Below, in pieces: positions 42,540-50,391 of a DNA stretch of 54,712 bases. The stretch covers positions 1-54,712 of the forward strand of contig SFGV01000007.1 in NCBI GenBank assembly GCA_004557545.1. The letters run 5' to 3'. Both the position numbers and the translations under genes were made by a program. The DNA comes from Succinatimonas hippei. GTDB taxonomy: Bacteria; Pseudomonadota; Gammaproteobacteria; Enterobacterales; Succinivibrionaceae. Position 1 is the stretch's first letter. Each line of letters starts with the position of its first letter. The notes under the pieces were generated by a model that searched no databases, was not told the origin of the DNA, and worked only from the letters and a program-made list of their open reading frames with translations.

Positions 42540-43583
42540 ATGGATATGGCAGGACAATATGACAAGAAGACGGTTGAGGATCTCACCGCTATGGTCAGTG
42601 AGAACTGTTTTGTCTGGGGTATGGGATCTGACACAAAGATAAAGCTGCTCAACCTTTCTGAGAACGCGACTTTTCTTGGAAGCGAGCCAAAATCAGGAAA
42701 GGAGATCGTTATAAGGGTACAGCGTACCGGGTATTCGTCAAAAGACGCCATTGCCTCAGAACTCGCGTGGGTAAAAGCGCTTCATGACAGCAATACCATT
42801 CTTACGGCAAGCCCGGTTATGTGTACTGACGGAGAGTATGTCGCGCAGATGACTACCCAGTCAGGTCAGCCGCGTATGGCGGTCGCTTTTGAAAAGCTGC
42901 CAGGTAGCGAACCTAAGGTAGGTCAGGACGGTCTCCCGTACTGGTTTGAGAAGATAGGCGATCTTACAGCGAGAATGCATATTCAGGCCAAAACCTGGAA
43001 AAAACCTGAATGGTTTACCAGAAGAGTATGGGACTGGGACGGGATCATAGGAGATCACGCCTTCTGGGGCAGATGGCAGGACAGTGTCGGTCTTACCAGT
43101 CAGGGACATGACGCCATCGCCAGGGTGCTTGCGATCATAAAGCCAATGATCGATCGCTATGGCACCTCAGAAGATCGCTTCGGGGTGATCCACGCCGACA
43201 TGCGCGCAACCAATCTGCTGATTGACGGTGACAGGTTGCAGGTTATAGATTTTGATGACATGGGCTTTGGCTGGTATCTGTTTGACTGCGCGGCCTCACT
43301 TAGTTTCATGGAACAGGATCCCTGCGCTCCCGATCTGCTGTCAGCCTGGCTTAAGGGATATGAAGCGGTAACTCCGCTTAGCGATTATGAAAAATCACTG
43401 CTTCCGGTGTTCTCAATTCTCCGCCGCATTGAGCTTACAGCGTGGTGCGCCTCCCACTATGAGATCCCTTTCTGTCAGGAAAACGCGGCTCTGGTAACCA
43501 AGGGCACCGAAAAACTCTGCAATGACTTTATTGAAGGCGTGTACTTAAAACACGAGGCTTATACCAGGGAAAACGCGAGCTGA
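42540..43583 (+). CDS. APH-fold small-molecule kinase (phosphotransferase family)
   Basis: A 347-residue protein of the APH/choline kinase/homoserine kinase II superfamily. The catalytic loop is H218-A-D220 followed four residues later by N225 (VIHADMRATNLLI), and the metal-binding motif is DFDD at 237-240 (QVIDFDDMGFGWYLFD). The N-lobe lysine is likely in EIVIRVQRTG near 55-60. Relatives phosphorylate amino alcohols and hydroxyl amino acids, including hydroxylysine in animals. Divergent from a polyamine-type importer and in the same neighbourhood as an AGXT2L-type enzyme. The start could be GTG 42537, ATG 42540 or ATG 42546; none has a strong ribosome site. Substrate unknown. Confidence 0.85.
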   Translation: MDMAGQYDKKTVEDLTAMVSENCFVWGMGSDTKIKLLNLSENATFLGSEPKSGKEIVIRVQRTGYSSKDAIASELAWVKALHDSNTILTASPVMCTDGEYVAQMTTQSGQPRMAVAFEKLPGSEPKVGQDGLPYWFEKIGDLTARMHIQAKTWKKPEWFTRRVWDWDGIIGDHAFWGRWQDSVGLTSQGHDAIARVLAIIKPMIDRYGTSEDRFGVIHADMRATNLLIDGDRLQVIDFDDMGFGWYLFDCAASLSFMEQDPCAPDLLSAWLKGYEAVTPLSDYEKSLLPVFSILRRIELTAWCASHYEIPFCQENAALVTKGTEKLCNDFIEGVYLKHEAYTRENAS

Positions 43584-43597
43584 AGCGTCATCGTAAA

Positions 43598-43638
43598 TAA
43601 AACAGCGGGATCGTCTGAACACGATCCAGCTGTTTTTT
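43598..43638. terminator. Bidirectional terminator between kinase gene and sspB
   Basis: AAAACAGC-g-GGATCGT ... ACGATCC-AGCTGTTTTTT, between convergent genes. Confidence 0.85.
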
Positions 43639-43665
43639 GATGCTTTGAGAACCGGACAGGATCAG

Positions 43666-44184
43666 CTATTTCCCATCCTCATCATCTTTTACGAACTCAA
43701 ACCCGGCGGTATCGTTATTGTCGTCATCGTGATCGTCCGTATCAGATCCGCTCTGGCTTTCGTCTTCCGGCTCCTCACAGAAATCCGGACCATAAAGACC
43801 ATCATCGTCATCATCAAGATCCAACGAAAGCTGTTTTGCTATGCCCTCTGACATATCAAAGGCATCCAGAGCCTGACCCAGCGGGATCCCGAAATCATAA
43901 TCCTTGGCAATAAGGGCGGCCATCGCGCTGTAAGGAACCACAATATCCTCGCTCTTGCCGCTGAACATGGCCTTGAAGAAGATCGCCCTGGAGCCCGGGT
44001 GAAGATCCGCGACCGCGGAGGGATCGATTGAAAGAGTGATATGGTTGTCCTCAACATACTCCTTTGGCACCTTGACTCCTTCAACACTCGTGTCAACCTG
44101 AAGGTAGGGTGTAAACCCGCATCCGGTAAACCAGTCGTAATAGGCGCTGAAGAGGTATGGTTTAAAGCTGACAATTCTGGACAT
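43666..44184 (-). CDS. sspB: ClpXP adaptor SspB
   Basis: SspB delivers ssrA-tagged proteins to ClpXP. The protein (about 172 residues from ATG 44184, GGAG ribosome site) has the substrate-binding fold with KPYLFSAYYDWFTGCGFTPYLQVD at the start and the HITLSIDPSAV and FFKAMFSGKSEDIVVPYSAM segments. The C-terminal third is a highly acidic, disordered linker (Asp/Glu runs). The tail ends GFEFVKDDEDGK, which does not resemble the RGGRPALRVVK-type ClpX-binding peptide of E. coli. sspA, usually adjacent, is absent. Confidence 0.92.
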   Translation of the reverse strand: MSRIVSFKPYLFSAYYDWFTGCGFTPYLQVDTSVEGVKVPKEYVEDNHITLSIDPSAVADLHPGSRAIFFKAMFSGKSEDIVVPYSAMAALIAKDYDFGIPLGQALDAFDMSEGIAKQLSLDLDDDDDGLYGPDFCEEPEDESQSGSDTDDHDDDNNDTAGFEFVKDDEDGK

Positions 44185-44252
44185 TTCTATCTCCAATGTG
44201 CGCCTGACCGTATCAGAAAGCTGAGTAACAGACGTTTGTTTTAGTTGAACAA

Positions 44253-44258
44253 ATTATA
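44253..44258 (-). promoter_or_regulatory. Candidate sspB promoter -10
   Basis: TATAAT preceded by ATG on the minus strand, about 70 bp upstream of sspB, after the rpsI terminator. TTCGTT at 16-bp spacing is a weak -35. Confidence 0.5.
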
Positions 44259-44313
44259 CATGCCTGAAGATAAAAACGAAGGCGGAAAACATGGCATGGA
44301 GCGCAAAAACAAC

Positions 44314-44341
44314 AAGACCGGAACCAAATAGTTCCGGTCTT
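44314..44341 (-). terminator. Terminator of rplM-rpsI
   Basis: AAGACCGGAAC...GTTCCGGTCTT stem, with a T-rich tract (TTGTTGTTTTTG) on the minus strand, about 20 bp after rpsI. Confidence 0.8.
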
Positions 44342-44360
44342 GGACAGAAAACAACGCGTA

Positions 44361-44753
44361 TCAGCGCTTTGAGTACTGAGGACGCTTACGGGCCTTGTGG
44401 AGACCAACTTTCTTACGCTCAACCGCACGGGCATCACGGGTAACGAACCCGGCCTTGCGCAGAGCTGAACGGAAAGTCTCGTCGTACTGAATCAGAGCGC
44501 GGGTGATACCGTGACGGATCGCGCCGGCCTGACCTGAAATACCACCACCGGTAACGGTCACGAAGATGTCCAGCTTGTCAGTCAGCTCAAGGAGCTCGAG
44601 AGGCTGGGTCACAACCATGCGGGAGGTAGGACGCCCAAAGTACTGATCCAGGGTCCTGCCATTGATTTCCAGTTTGCCGGTGCCCTGCTTGATAAAGACG
44701 CGGGCAGTAGACTCTTTGCGGCGGCCAGTGCCGTAATACTGATTTGCAGCCAT
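44361..44753 (-). CDS. rpsI: 30S ribosomal protein S9
   Basis: A 130-residue protein with the S9 start NQYYGTGRRKESTARVFI, GGGISGQAGAIRHGITRAL near 70-88 and the conserved basic C-terminus ending KARKRPQYSKR, which reaches the P-site tRNA. It lies 13 bp after rplM, in the standard pair. Confidence 0.98.
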   Translation of the reverse strand: MAANQYYGTGRRKESTARVFIKQGTGKLEINGRTLDQYFGRPTSRMVVTQPLELLELTDKLDIFVTVTGGGISGQAGAIRHGITRALIQYDETFRSALRKAGFVTRDARAVERKKVGLHKARKRPQYSKR

Positions 44754-44766
44754 TTGCTATCGCTCC

Positions 44767-45195
44767 TTAAAACTTAAGATCCTGAGGCTGCTGAGCACCA
44801 TGGTCATGGTTCTCACCAGCGTAAACACGAAGTTTGCGGAACATAGCACGACCAAGCGGCCCCTTAGGGAGCATGCCGCGGACGGCATTCTCGATAACGG
44901 CCTCAGGCTTGCGCTCGATCATTTCCTGGAATGAAGCCTCTTTGATCCCGCCGGGATATCCGGAGTGACGATAGTACTTCTTATCCAGAGTCTTGTTTCC
45001 GGTAACCTTGATCTTGGAAGCGTTGATCACGATAACGTAATCACCGGTATCCATGAACGGGGTGTACTCGGGTTTATGCTTTCCGCGCAGGCGGCTGGCA
45101 ATCTCAGTAGCGATGCGGCCTAAAGTCTGACCATTGGCATCGACGACAAACCATTCACGCTTAATGGTGGACGGCTTTGCAACATAAGTTTTCAT
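44767..45195 (-). CDS. rplM: 50S ribosomal protein L13
   Basis: A 142-residue L13 protein with REWFVVDANGQTLGRIATEIA near 14-34, HKPEYTPFMDTGDYVIVINA near 40-59 and AVRGMLPKGPLGRAMFRKL near 108-126. In gammaproteobacteria L13 represses its own mRNA; a strong leader hairpin lies directly upstream of its ribosome site. Confidence 0.98.
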   Translation of the reverse strand: MKTYVAKPSTIKREWFVVDANGQTLGRIATEIASRLRGKHKPEYTPFMDTGDYVIVINASKIKVTGNKTLDKKYYRHSGYPGGIKEASFQEMIERKPEAVIENAVRGMLPKGPLGRAMFRKLRVYAGENHDHGAQQPQDLKF

Positions 45196-45210
45196 TATTT
45201 ACCCTTTACC

Positions 45211-45230
45211 GGGCCGCGTTTTCGCGGCCC
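45211..45230 (-). promoter_or_regulatory. Leader hairpin of rplM, possible L13 autoregulatory element
   Basis: GGGCCGCG-aaaa-CGCGGCCC on the minus strand, a perfect 8-bp GC stem with a tetraloop, ending 15 bp before the ATG. There is no U tract, so it is not a terminator. Confidence 0.5.
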
Positions 45231-45329
45231 AAGAATTCAGGCTTACGCCTGGTTGATCCAAACGTGCGCGTCTCACGACGAACACGCTCCGGATGACACG
45301 GGTGGGAAACCGCGCACCGGACAAAGGGG

Positions 45330-45348
45330 CTTGTGTATTATACACAAG
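45330..45348 (-). promoter_or_regulatory. rplM promoter -10 inside a 19-bp palindrome
   Basis: CTTGTGTAT-t-ATACACAAG is a perfect inverted repeat around a single base. It contains the -10 TATAAT on the minus strand (45342-45337). The -35 is weak. The remaining part of the 45196-45551 gap contains nothing else that I can identify, apart from a plus-strand TTGACA (45455-45460) that could belong to zapG. Confidence 0.55.
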
Positions 45349-45551
45349 AGGAACAGGAAAATTTTAAGAAAGCGCAAATTTAAGCCGGGAGGGGGAGAAG
45401 CTCCGGTCATTGCCTGGCACAGCGCCACTCTGACAGGACGATGCTGATTAAATTTTGACATCCGACTAAGACAAGAGCGTAACTTTTTTTTAATATATCC
45501 TCAGTTAATGATTTCATCTCTGCATAAAAGCTTTTACACAGGCCCCAATCC

Positions 45552-46127
45552 ATGTATTACATGACAATTGCTCTGATTTTCCTGATAGGTTTTTTCGCTG
45601 GCGGCGTCTGCTGCTATTTTGCCCAGGGAAGACTCTTCCCAAGCCGCAGGGTTCAGGATGAGCTGACCCGCACCAGACGCGAGCTTGCCTCCGCCCGCAG
45701 GGTGCTTGACGAGTTCTTTCGTACTTCAGGAGCGCTTTTCGGGCAGCTTGATAAAAGCTACCACGCCTACTCATCTTTTATGAAAGAAGCGGCGACCAAG
45801 CTTTCGTCGCAGGACGGAAGGATGTTTATCCCCGAGGATGAGATTGAGGTCGAGGACAGCTTAAAGAAGATGCTCTCAAGCTCGGGCATGGAGGATTTCA
45901 ACGCTGAAAGTGAAAGTGTAAGCGCGCAGCGTGAGAGAGAGCAGGCCATACAGCGCGAGGCCGGAGGTTTTTTCGATCCGCGTCAGGACAATGAAAGCGG
46001 CAAAGAGGAAGTTCGTCCTGCCGCTCAATCTCCCGAAGATGATAAAAAAACTCCGAAAGTGATAAACGCTAAAGAAACCATAAGTGTCACATCGGACGAT
46101 AATGCTGATGACAAAACAAAAGGTTAA
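45552..46127 (+). CDS. zapG: Division and envelope protein ZapG (YhcB)
   Basis: ZapG (YhcB, DUF1043) is an inner membrane protein linking division and envelope growth. The 191-residue protein has one N-terminal membrane helix (IALIFLIGFFAGGVCCYF), a following coiled coil (RVQDELTRTRRELASARRVLDEFF), the LDKSYHAYSSFMKEAATKL segment and a long acidic C-terminal tail longer than in E. coli. Its place before degQ-degS is the same as in E. coli. M4 is an alternative start. Confidence 0.92.
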   Translation: MYYMTIALIFLIGFFAGGVCCYFAQGRLFPSRRVQDELTRTRRELASARRVLDEFFRTSGALFGQLDKSYHAYSSFMKEAATKLSSQDGRMFIPEDEIEVEDSLKKMLSSSGMEDFNAESESVSAQREREQAIQREAGGFFDPRQDNESGKEEVRPAAQSPEDDKKTPKVINAKETISVTSDDNADDKTKG

Positions 46128-46152
46128 CTAAGTCTCCGGCTTTAAGCGCCAA

Positions 46153-46182
46153 AAGAGCCGTAGCTTTTGCCACGGCTTTTTT
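46153..46182 (+). terminator. Terminator after zapG
   Basis: AGCCGT ... ACGGCT followed by TTTTTTG, about 30 bp after the zapG stop. Confidence 0.8.
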
Positions 46183-46274
46183 GTGAACAAAAGCACATTT
46201 TAACTGTCATAGGAATAATGCCGCGGACGAAAAAACCGGCATATTTAATTTCAAAGAAAAGGAAACAAGCATAT

Positions 46275-47672
46275 ATGACATTGAATCTTAAGCGCACCGC
46301 TGTAGCCGTGGCTCTGGCCGCGGCCATGGTTTTCTCCTCTCAGGCTCAGGCCTCCGCTCCGATCCTGGAGAGCGCTGCCGCCGATGGTCAGATCCCGTCG
46401 CTTGCCCCAATGGTCAAGCAGATCCTTCCTAGCGTGGTTAACATTCAGGTCAAAGGCAAGAAAACCGTTGAGGTTCCGAAGCTACAGATCCCCGATGAAT
46501 TCCAGTTCATGTTCCCTGATCTTGGCAACCTGCAGGGGCAGAAACAGCAGCAGGAGTTCAGGGCCCTGGGTTCAGGCGTGATTATTGACGCGCAGAAAGG
46601 TCTTGTGGTTACCAACTTCCACGTCATCGACAGCGCTGATGAGATCAAAATAGAGACCTATGACGGTCGCACCTTTACCGCTACCAAAGTCGGTGCGGAC
46701 AAGCATACCGATCTTGCCCTGCTCAAACTCAAAAACTTCTCAAATCTCACCCAGATGCCAATTGCTGACTCCGATTCCCTTCAGGTTGGTGATTTTGCGA
46801 TCGCAATCGGCAACCCTTTTGGCCTTGGTCAGACCGTTACCTCAGGTATCATCTCGGCTCTTGGCAGAAGCGGCCTTAATATCGAGAACATCGAGAACTT
46901 CATCCAGACTGACGCTGCTATCAACAGCGGTAACTCAGGCGGCGCGCTCGTAAACCTGCGCGGTGAGCTCATCGGCATCAACACCGCTATTCTTGGGCCT
47001 AACGGCGGCAATATCGGTATCGGCTTTGCCATTCCATCCAATATGGTTAAGACCGTCACCTCGCAGATCTTAAAGTACGGCACCGTCAAGCGCGGCATGC
47101 TGGGTGTAACCGGCACCGAGCTTAACGCTGATCTGGCCCAGTCCTTTGGTTACTCGCAGAGCTCCGGTGCTTTCGTAAATCAGGTCATGAAAGGCAGCGC
47201 CGCCGACAAGGCCGGAATTAAGGCTGGCGATATCATCACCTCGGTAAACGGCAAACCGATCAAGTCCTTTGCCCAGCTGCGCGCCTCTGTGGCGACTAAC
47301 AGACCGGGCAGTGAAATCACCATGGGTATTTTCAGAAACGGCAAGACTACAGAGGTCACCGTAAAACTTGATTCTGAGGAGAACTTCAACGCAGCAGCTG
47401 GCGATGACGGCGGTGAGGTTTCAGATCTCGCTCCGGCTTTGGCGGGAGCCAGCTTCGCAGACAGCGACAACGGCGTTAAGGTTACTCAGGTGGCCGCGGG
47501 CTCTGTCGCCGCGAGGATCGGTCTTAAGAGCGGTGACATCATCACCGGGCTTAACCGTTCTGATGTCAGAAACATCGCGGACCTCAAGTCCCAGCTTGGC
47601 AAAGCCAAGGGCCGTATCAGCGCCCTGCGCATAATAAGAGGCAACTCTGAGATCTTTATAACCTTAAGATAA
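46275..47672 (+). CDS. degQ: Periplasmic serine protease/chaperone DegQ
   Basis: A 465-residue HtrA-family protein. From the chosen start ATG 46275 (AAGGAAA ribosome site) it has a signal peptide (residues 1-27, cleaved near AQA-SA), a trypsin-like domain with the triad H116, D146 and S221 (GNSGGALVN), and two PDZ domains (about 275-365 and 385-465). Two PDZ domains distinguish it from DegS. The frame extends upstream to 46167 but lacks a signal there. It degrades or refolds damaged periplasmic proteins. Confidence 0.95.
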   Translation: MTLNLKRTAVAVALAAAMVFSSQAQASAPILESAAADGQIPSLAPMVKQILPSVVNIQVKGKKTVEVPKLQIPDEFQFMFPDLGNLQGQKQQQEFRALGSGVIIDAQKGLVVTNFHVIDSADEIKIETYDGRTFTATKVGADKHTDLALLKLKNFSNLTQMPIADSDSLQVGDFAIAIGNPFGLGQTVTSGIISALGRSGLNIENIENFIQTDAAINSGNSGGALVNLRGELIGINTAILGPNGGNIGIGFAIPSNMVKTVTSQILKYGTVKRGMLGVTGTELNADLAQSFGYSQSSGAFVNQVMKGSAADKAGIKAGDIITSVNGKPIKSFAQLRASVATNRPGSEITMGIFRNGKTTEVTVKLDSEENFNAAAGDDGGEVSDLAPALAGASFADSDNGVKVTQVAAGSVAARIGLKSGDIITGLNRSDVRNIADLKSQLGKAKGRISALRIIRGNSEIFITLR

Positions 47673-47694
47673 CGGCTGACAAGACCTAAACTTT

Positions 47695-47726
47695 GCGGAT
47701 CCAGACAATATCTGGATCCGCTTTTT
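47695..47726 (+). terminator. Terminator of degQ
   Basis: GCGGATCCAGA...TCTGGATCCGC followed by TTTTTG. Confidence 0.9.
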
Positions 47727-47913
47727 GTATCTTCAAAAACAAGTTCCAGCACATGCAAAATTGAAGTTTATTTGTAAATCTATGCTTAACCCTTATTCGT
47801 AAAAACCGGCAAGTTATCACTTTGGAGCCTTTGTTTATCCTCAAATCAGTAAACGAGATACAAACTGTCTTTTTCGCATCTGCTAAAATGCCCTTACTGA
47901 ACGCGGAGGCGAT

Positions 47914-49017
47914 GTGGGAAAAAGATTATTGCATGCGGTAATTCCGATCGCGGCCGGCCTTGCCGCCGCCGCGGTGGTGCTTGCCGTAAATCCTAAAGCC
48001 GGCCAGAGGATCGGTGACTATCTTTATTCACTTGCCAGTATCCGGGTCTCAAGCTATGCCTACGCCGTCGGACGAGCTGCGCCCAGTGTCGTAAACATCT
48101 ACGTAACCGCGCTTAACACCAACTACACCTCCCCTGATGACGGATCAAACGGATCTCCTGCTGAAATTAAGACCAGCGCCTCAGGCGTGATCATGTCAAA
48201 GGACGGTTATATCGTAACCAATTACCACGTCGTTCCCTTATCCAATGAACCGGGGCAGTCTGTCTGGGCCATGACCAGAGAAGGTCAGCTATACCAGGCC
48301 TTCGTGATAGGCTACGACCGCCGTACCGACATTGCCGTGCTGAAGGTCAACGCCAAGAATCTGTCTCCCATTGTCTGCGCCAAAGACGACTCGATGGTAG
48401 GCGACATAGTTCTCGCGATCGGAAACCCCAACAACCTGGGGCAGACCGTAACCCACGGGATTATTTCGGCAACCGCGCGTTCAGGAACCGGGCTTATCGC
48501 GCCAAACCAGATGAATATACGCGAGGGGATCCAGGATCTCATTCAGACCGATGCTCCGATTAACGGAGGCAACTCCGGAGGAGCACTTGTTAATACCTCA
48601 GGCGAGATGGTAGGGATCAATACCGCCTCCATTAACGGCTATCAGACATACGGCATAGGATTTGCCGTCCCATCAAAGCTTGTAGTCGAGGTTATGAAGG
48701 AGATCATCCAGCACGGGCGCGTGATCAGAGGTTATCTCGGTATTTCCGACAACGGATCGGTTCCCCTGCCAAACCGTCAGGGCGTTGGCGTGAGAGTGGC
48801 GTTTATCGACCCTCGTGGTCCCGCGTATGGCATATTGCAACCGGGGGATGTGATCTATGAGGTCAACTCAAGCAGGATCAGCTCATTAAAAGAGCTGATT
48901 GAGACTGTATCAAAGTCACGCCCGGGAGCGAAACTGAACTTCAAGGTTTACCGCGGCGATGATTCTCTTGATCTGAGCGTGATCCTTGCTGAAGACCGCC
49001 CGGGCATAGACGGCTGA
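47914..49017 (+). CDS. degS: Envelope stress protease DegS (GTG start)
   Basis: DegS senses misfolded outer membrane proteins and cleaves RseA to release sigma-E. The 367-residue protein has an N-terminal membrane anchor (about 8-26), the triad H105, D139 and S221 (NGGNSGGALVN), and a single PDZ domain (about 265-355). The start is GTG, preceded by GGAGG; the overlapping ATG is out of frame. An extended -10 (TGCTAAAAT) lies about 30 bp upstream, so it may have its own promoter after the degQ terminator. Confidence 0.95.
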   Translation: MGKRLLHAVIPIAAGLAAAAVVLAVNPKAGQRIGDYLYSLASIRVSSYAYAVGRAAPSVVNIYVTALNTNYTSPDDGSNGSPAEIKTSASGVIMSKDGYIVTNYHVVPLSNEPGQSVWAMTREGQLYQAFVIGYDRRTDIAVLKVNAKNLSPIVCAKDDSMVGDIVLAIGNPNNLGQTVTHGIISATARSGTGLIAPNQMNIREGIQDLIQTDAPINGGNSGGALVNTSGEMVGINTASINGYQTYGIGFAVPSKLVVEVMKEIIQHGRVIRGYLGISDNGSVPLPNRQGVGVRVAFIDPRGPAYGILQPGDVIYEVNSSRISSLKELIETVSKSRPGAKLNFKVYRGDDSLDLSVILAEDRPGIDG

Positions 49018-49025
49018 CGTTCTTC

Positions 49026-49631
49026 TTAATCCCACTTAAGGCGCTGTTTGGCAATGGCGCCTATGATTGCGGCGCATCCTTCAATTCCAAAGCGGGAGGT
49101 GGACAGAGCCAGATCAAAATCCTCCAGTCTGAAATCATGCCCAGCGAAACGGCGACGGTAGGCGGCGCGGGCCTCATCCACCCTTTTAATGGCTTTAACG
49201 CATTCAGCCTCATTGCCTATCATGAGCTTCTCAGCGCAGTTGGCGACCCGGTCGTCAAATGGAGCGTAGATATAAACGCGCAGAGTGTTAGGACGCCCGG
49301 CCAGCACTTCCTCAGCAAGTCTTCCAACGATGATGCAGGGAGCTTTCTGCGCGAAATCACTGATGATATTCTTCTGCGCTTCAAAGATCTGCTTTGAGAT
49401 GCTGTAAACCCCGAAATTGAAGAGATAGGTACGCTTCATAATGAAACCCGAGGATCCGGGCTTCTCGTCATGCGAGCTTATTTCGGAGATCGGCATATTC
49501 ATACGCTTTGCCGTCTCCTTTACTATGTCCCTGTCCATAAAGCTTATACCCAAATCCGAGGACAGGCGCTGGGCGACGCTGCGGCCCATGCTTGCGAACT
49601 GACGCGAAATGGTTATTACCGGCCCTTCCAT
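49026..49631 (-). CDS. Cytidylate kinase-like family protein
   Basis: A 201-residue protein of the cytidylate-kinase-like group. The start VITISRQFASMGRSVAQRLS corresponds to the family P-loop, usually (F/Y)GSGGxxIA; here two glycines are replaced (ASMG). Further matches are FMDRDIVKETAKR, IIVGRLAEEVL near 105 and VYIYAPFDDRV near 122. The biological substrate of this family is not established. It lies 11 bp after a split amino acid permease gene on the same strand, so it is probably the last gene of that transport operon. The loss of P-loop glycines could mean altered activity. Confidence 0.78.
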   Translation of the reverse strand: MEGPVITISRQFASMGRSVAQRLSSDLGISFMDRDIVKETAKRMNMPISEISSHDEKPGSSGFIMKRTYLFNFGVYSISKQIFEAQKNIISDFAQKAPCIIVGRLAEEVLAGRPNTLRVYIYAPFDDRVANCAEKLMIGNEAECVKAIKRVDEARAAYRRRFAGHDFRLEDFDLALSTSRFGIEGCAAIIGAIAKQRLKWD

Positions 49632-49642
49632 GTTAAGCCCCC

Positions 49643-50388
49643 TCAGATTGTTCCACGCTTTTTCTGAATGTGACGGACCAGCAGCGACAGGCTGAAGTCA
49701 ATCACAAAGTAAATCACCGCGGCCGTGCCGTAAAGTACAAACACATCGGAAACATTTATGGTGCCCGTGCCGTTGTACATTCCGGCGGTGCTCATGATCT
49801 TGCGGACCCTGGCCATAAGCTCGATAGTTGCCACGTTGGCAAGAAAGGATGAGTCCTTGACTGTGGTGATGATCTGGCTTAACAGCGTCGGGACAACATG
49901 ACGGAATGCCTGCGGCAGAATAATGTAGTACATGGTGCCGACTACGCCGAAGCCCTGAGTGTAGGCGTCTCAAACTGTCCCTTGGGTACCGCGTTCAGAC
50001 CTCCTCTTATGATCTCGGCTATGCAGGCGGTTTCAAACAGCGTCAGCGCCACGGCCGCCTTGAACAGCATCTTGGTCTCAACCGAGGTCAGCCCAAACAG
50101 CGGATGTCCGAACATATCCGGCACCGGGCAGAAAACGATTGCGACAAAGATCCAAAGCAGCAGCGGTGTGTTGCGGAAGATCTCGATATACCACACGGCC
50201 GCCAGATAAAAAGGCTTGTACTGCGGGGCTGTGGCGTAATTGCGCAAAAGCGCCAGCACCGAACTGAATACCAGGCTGAACGCTATGGCGGTGACAGATA
50301 TAAGAAGGGTAAATACCGTGCCCTTGATGATGTAAACCCAGATTGGGCCCAGGCTTAGTATATGAAAGCTCGCGATCCACTCTTCCAT
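49643..50388 (-). pseudogene. Polar amino acid ABC permease, GltJ-like, split by a one-base frameshift
   Basis: The first part (50388 to 49942) reads as a normal permease (MEEWIASFHILSLGPIWVY, IEIFRNTPLLLWIFV, ETACIAEIIRGGLNAVPKGQFE) and then hits TAG within a few residues. The second part (to 49643) continues the family with MYYIILPQAFRHVVPTLLSQI. Between GAG (49971-49969) and TAC (49963-49961) there are 5 bases where 6 are expected, so a single base missing near 49964-49968 breaks the EAA loop. It is either a true inactivating mutation or an assembly error; otherwise every feature is intact. Confidence 0.9.
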
Positions 50389-50391
50389 GGC

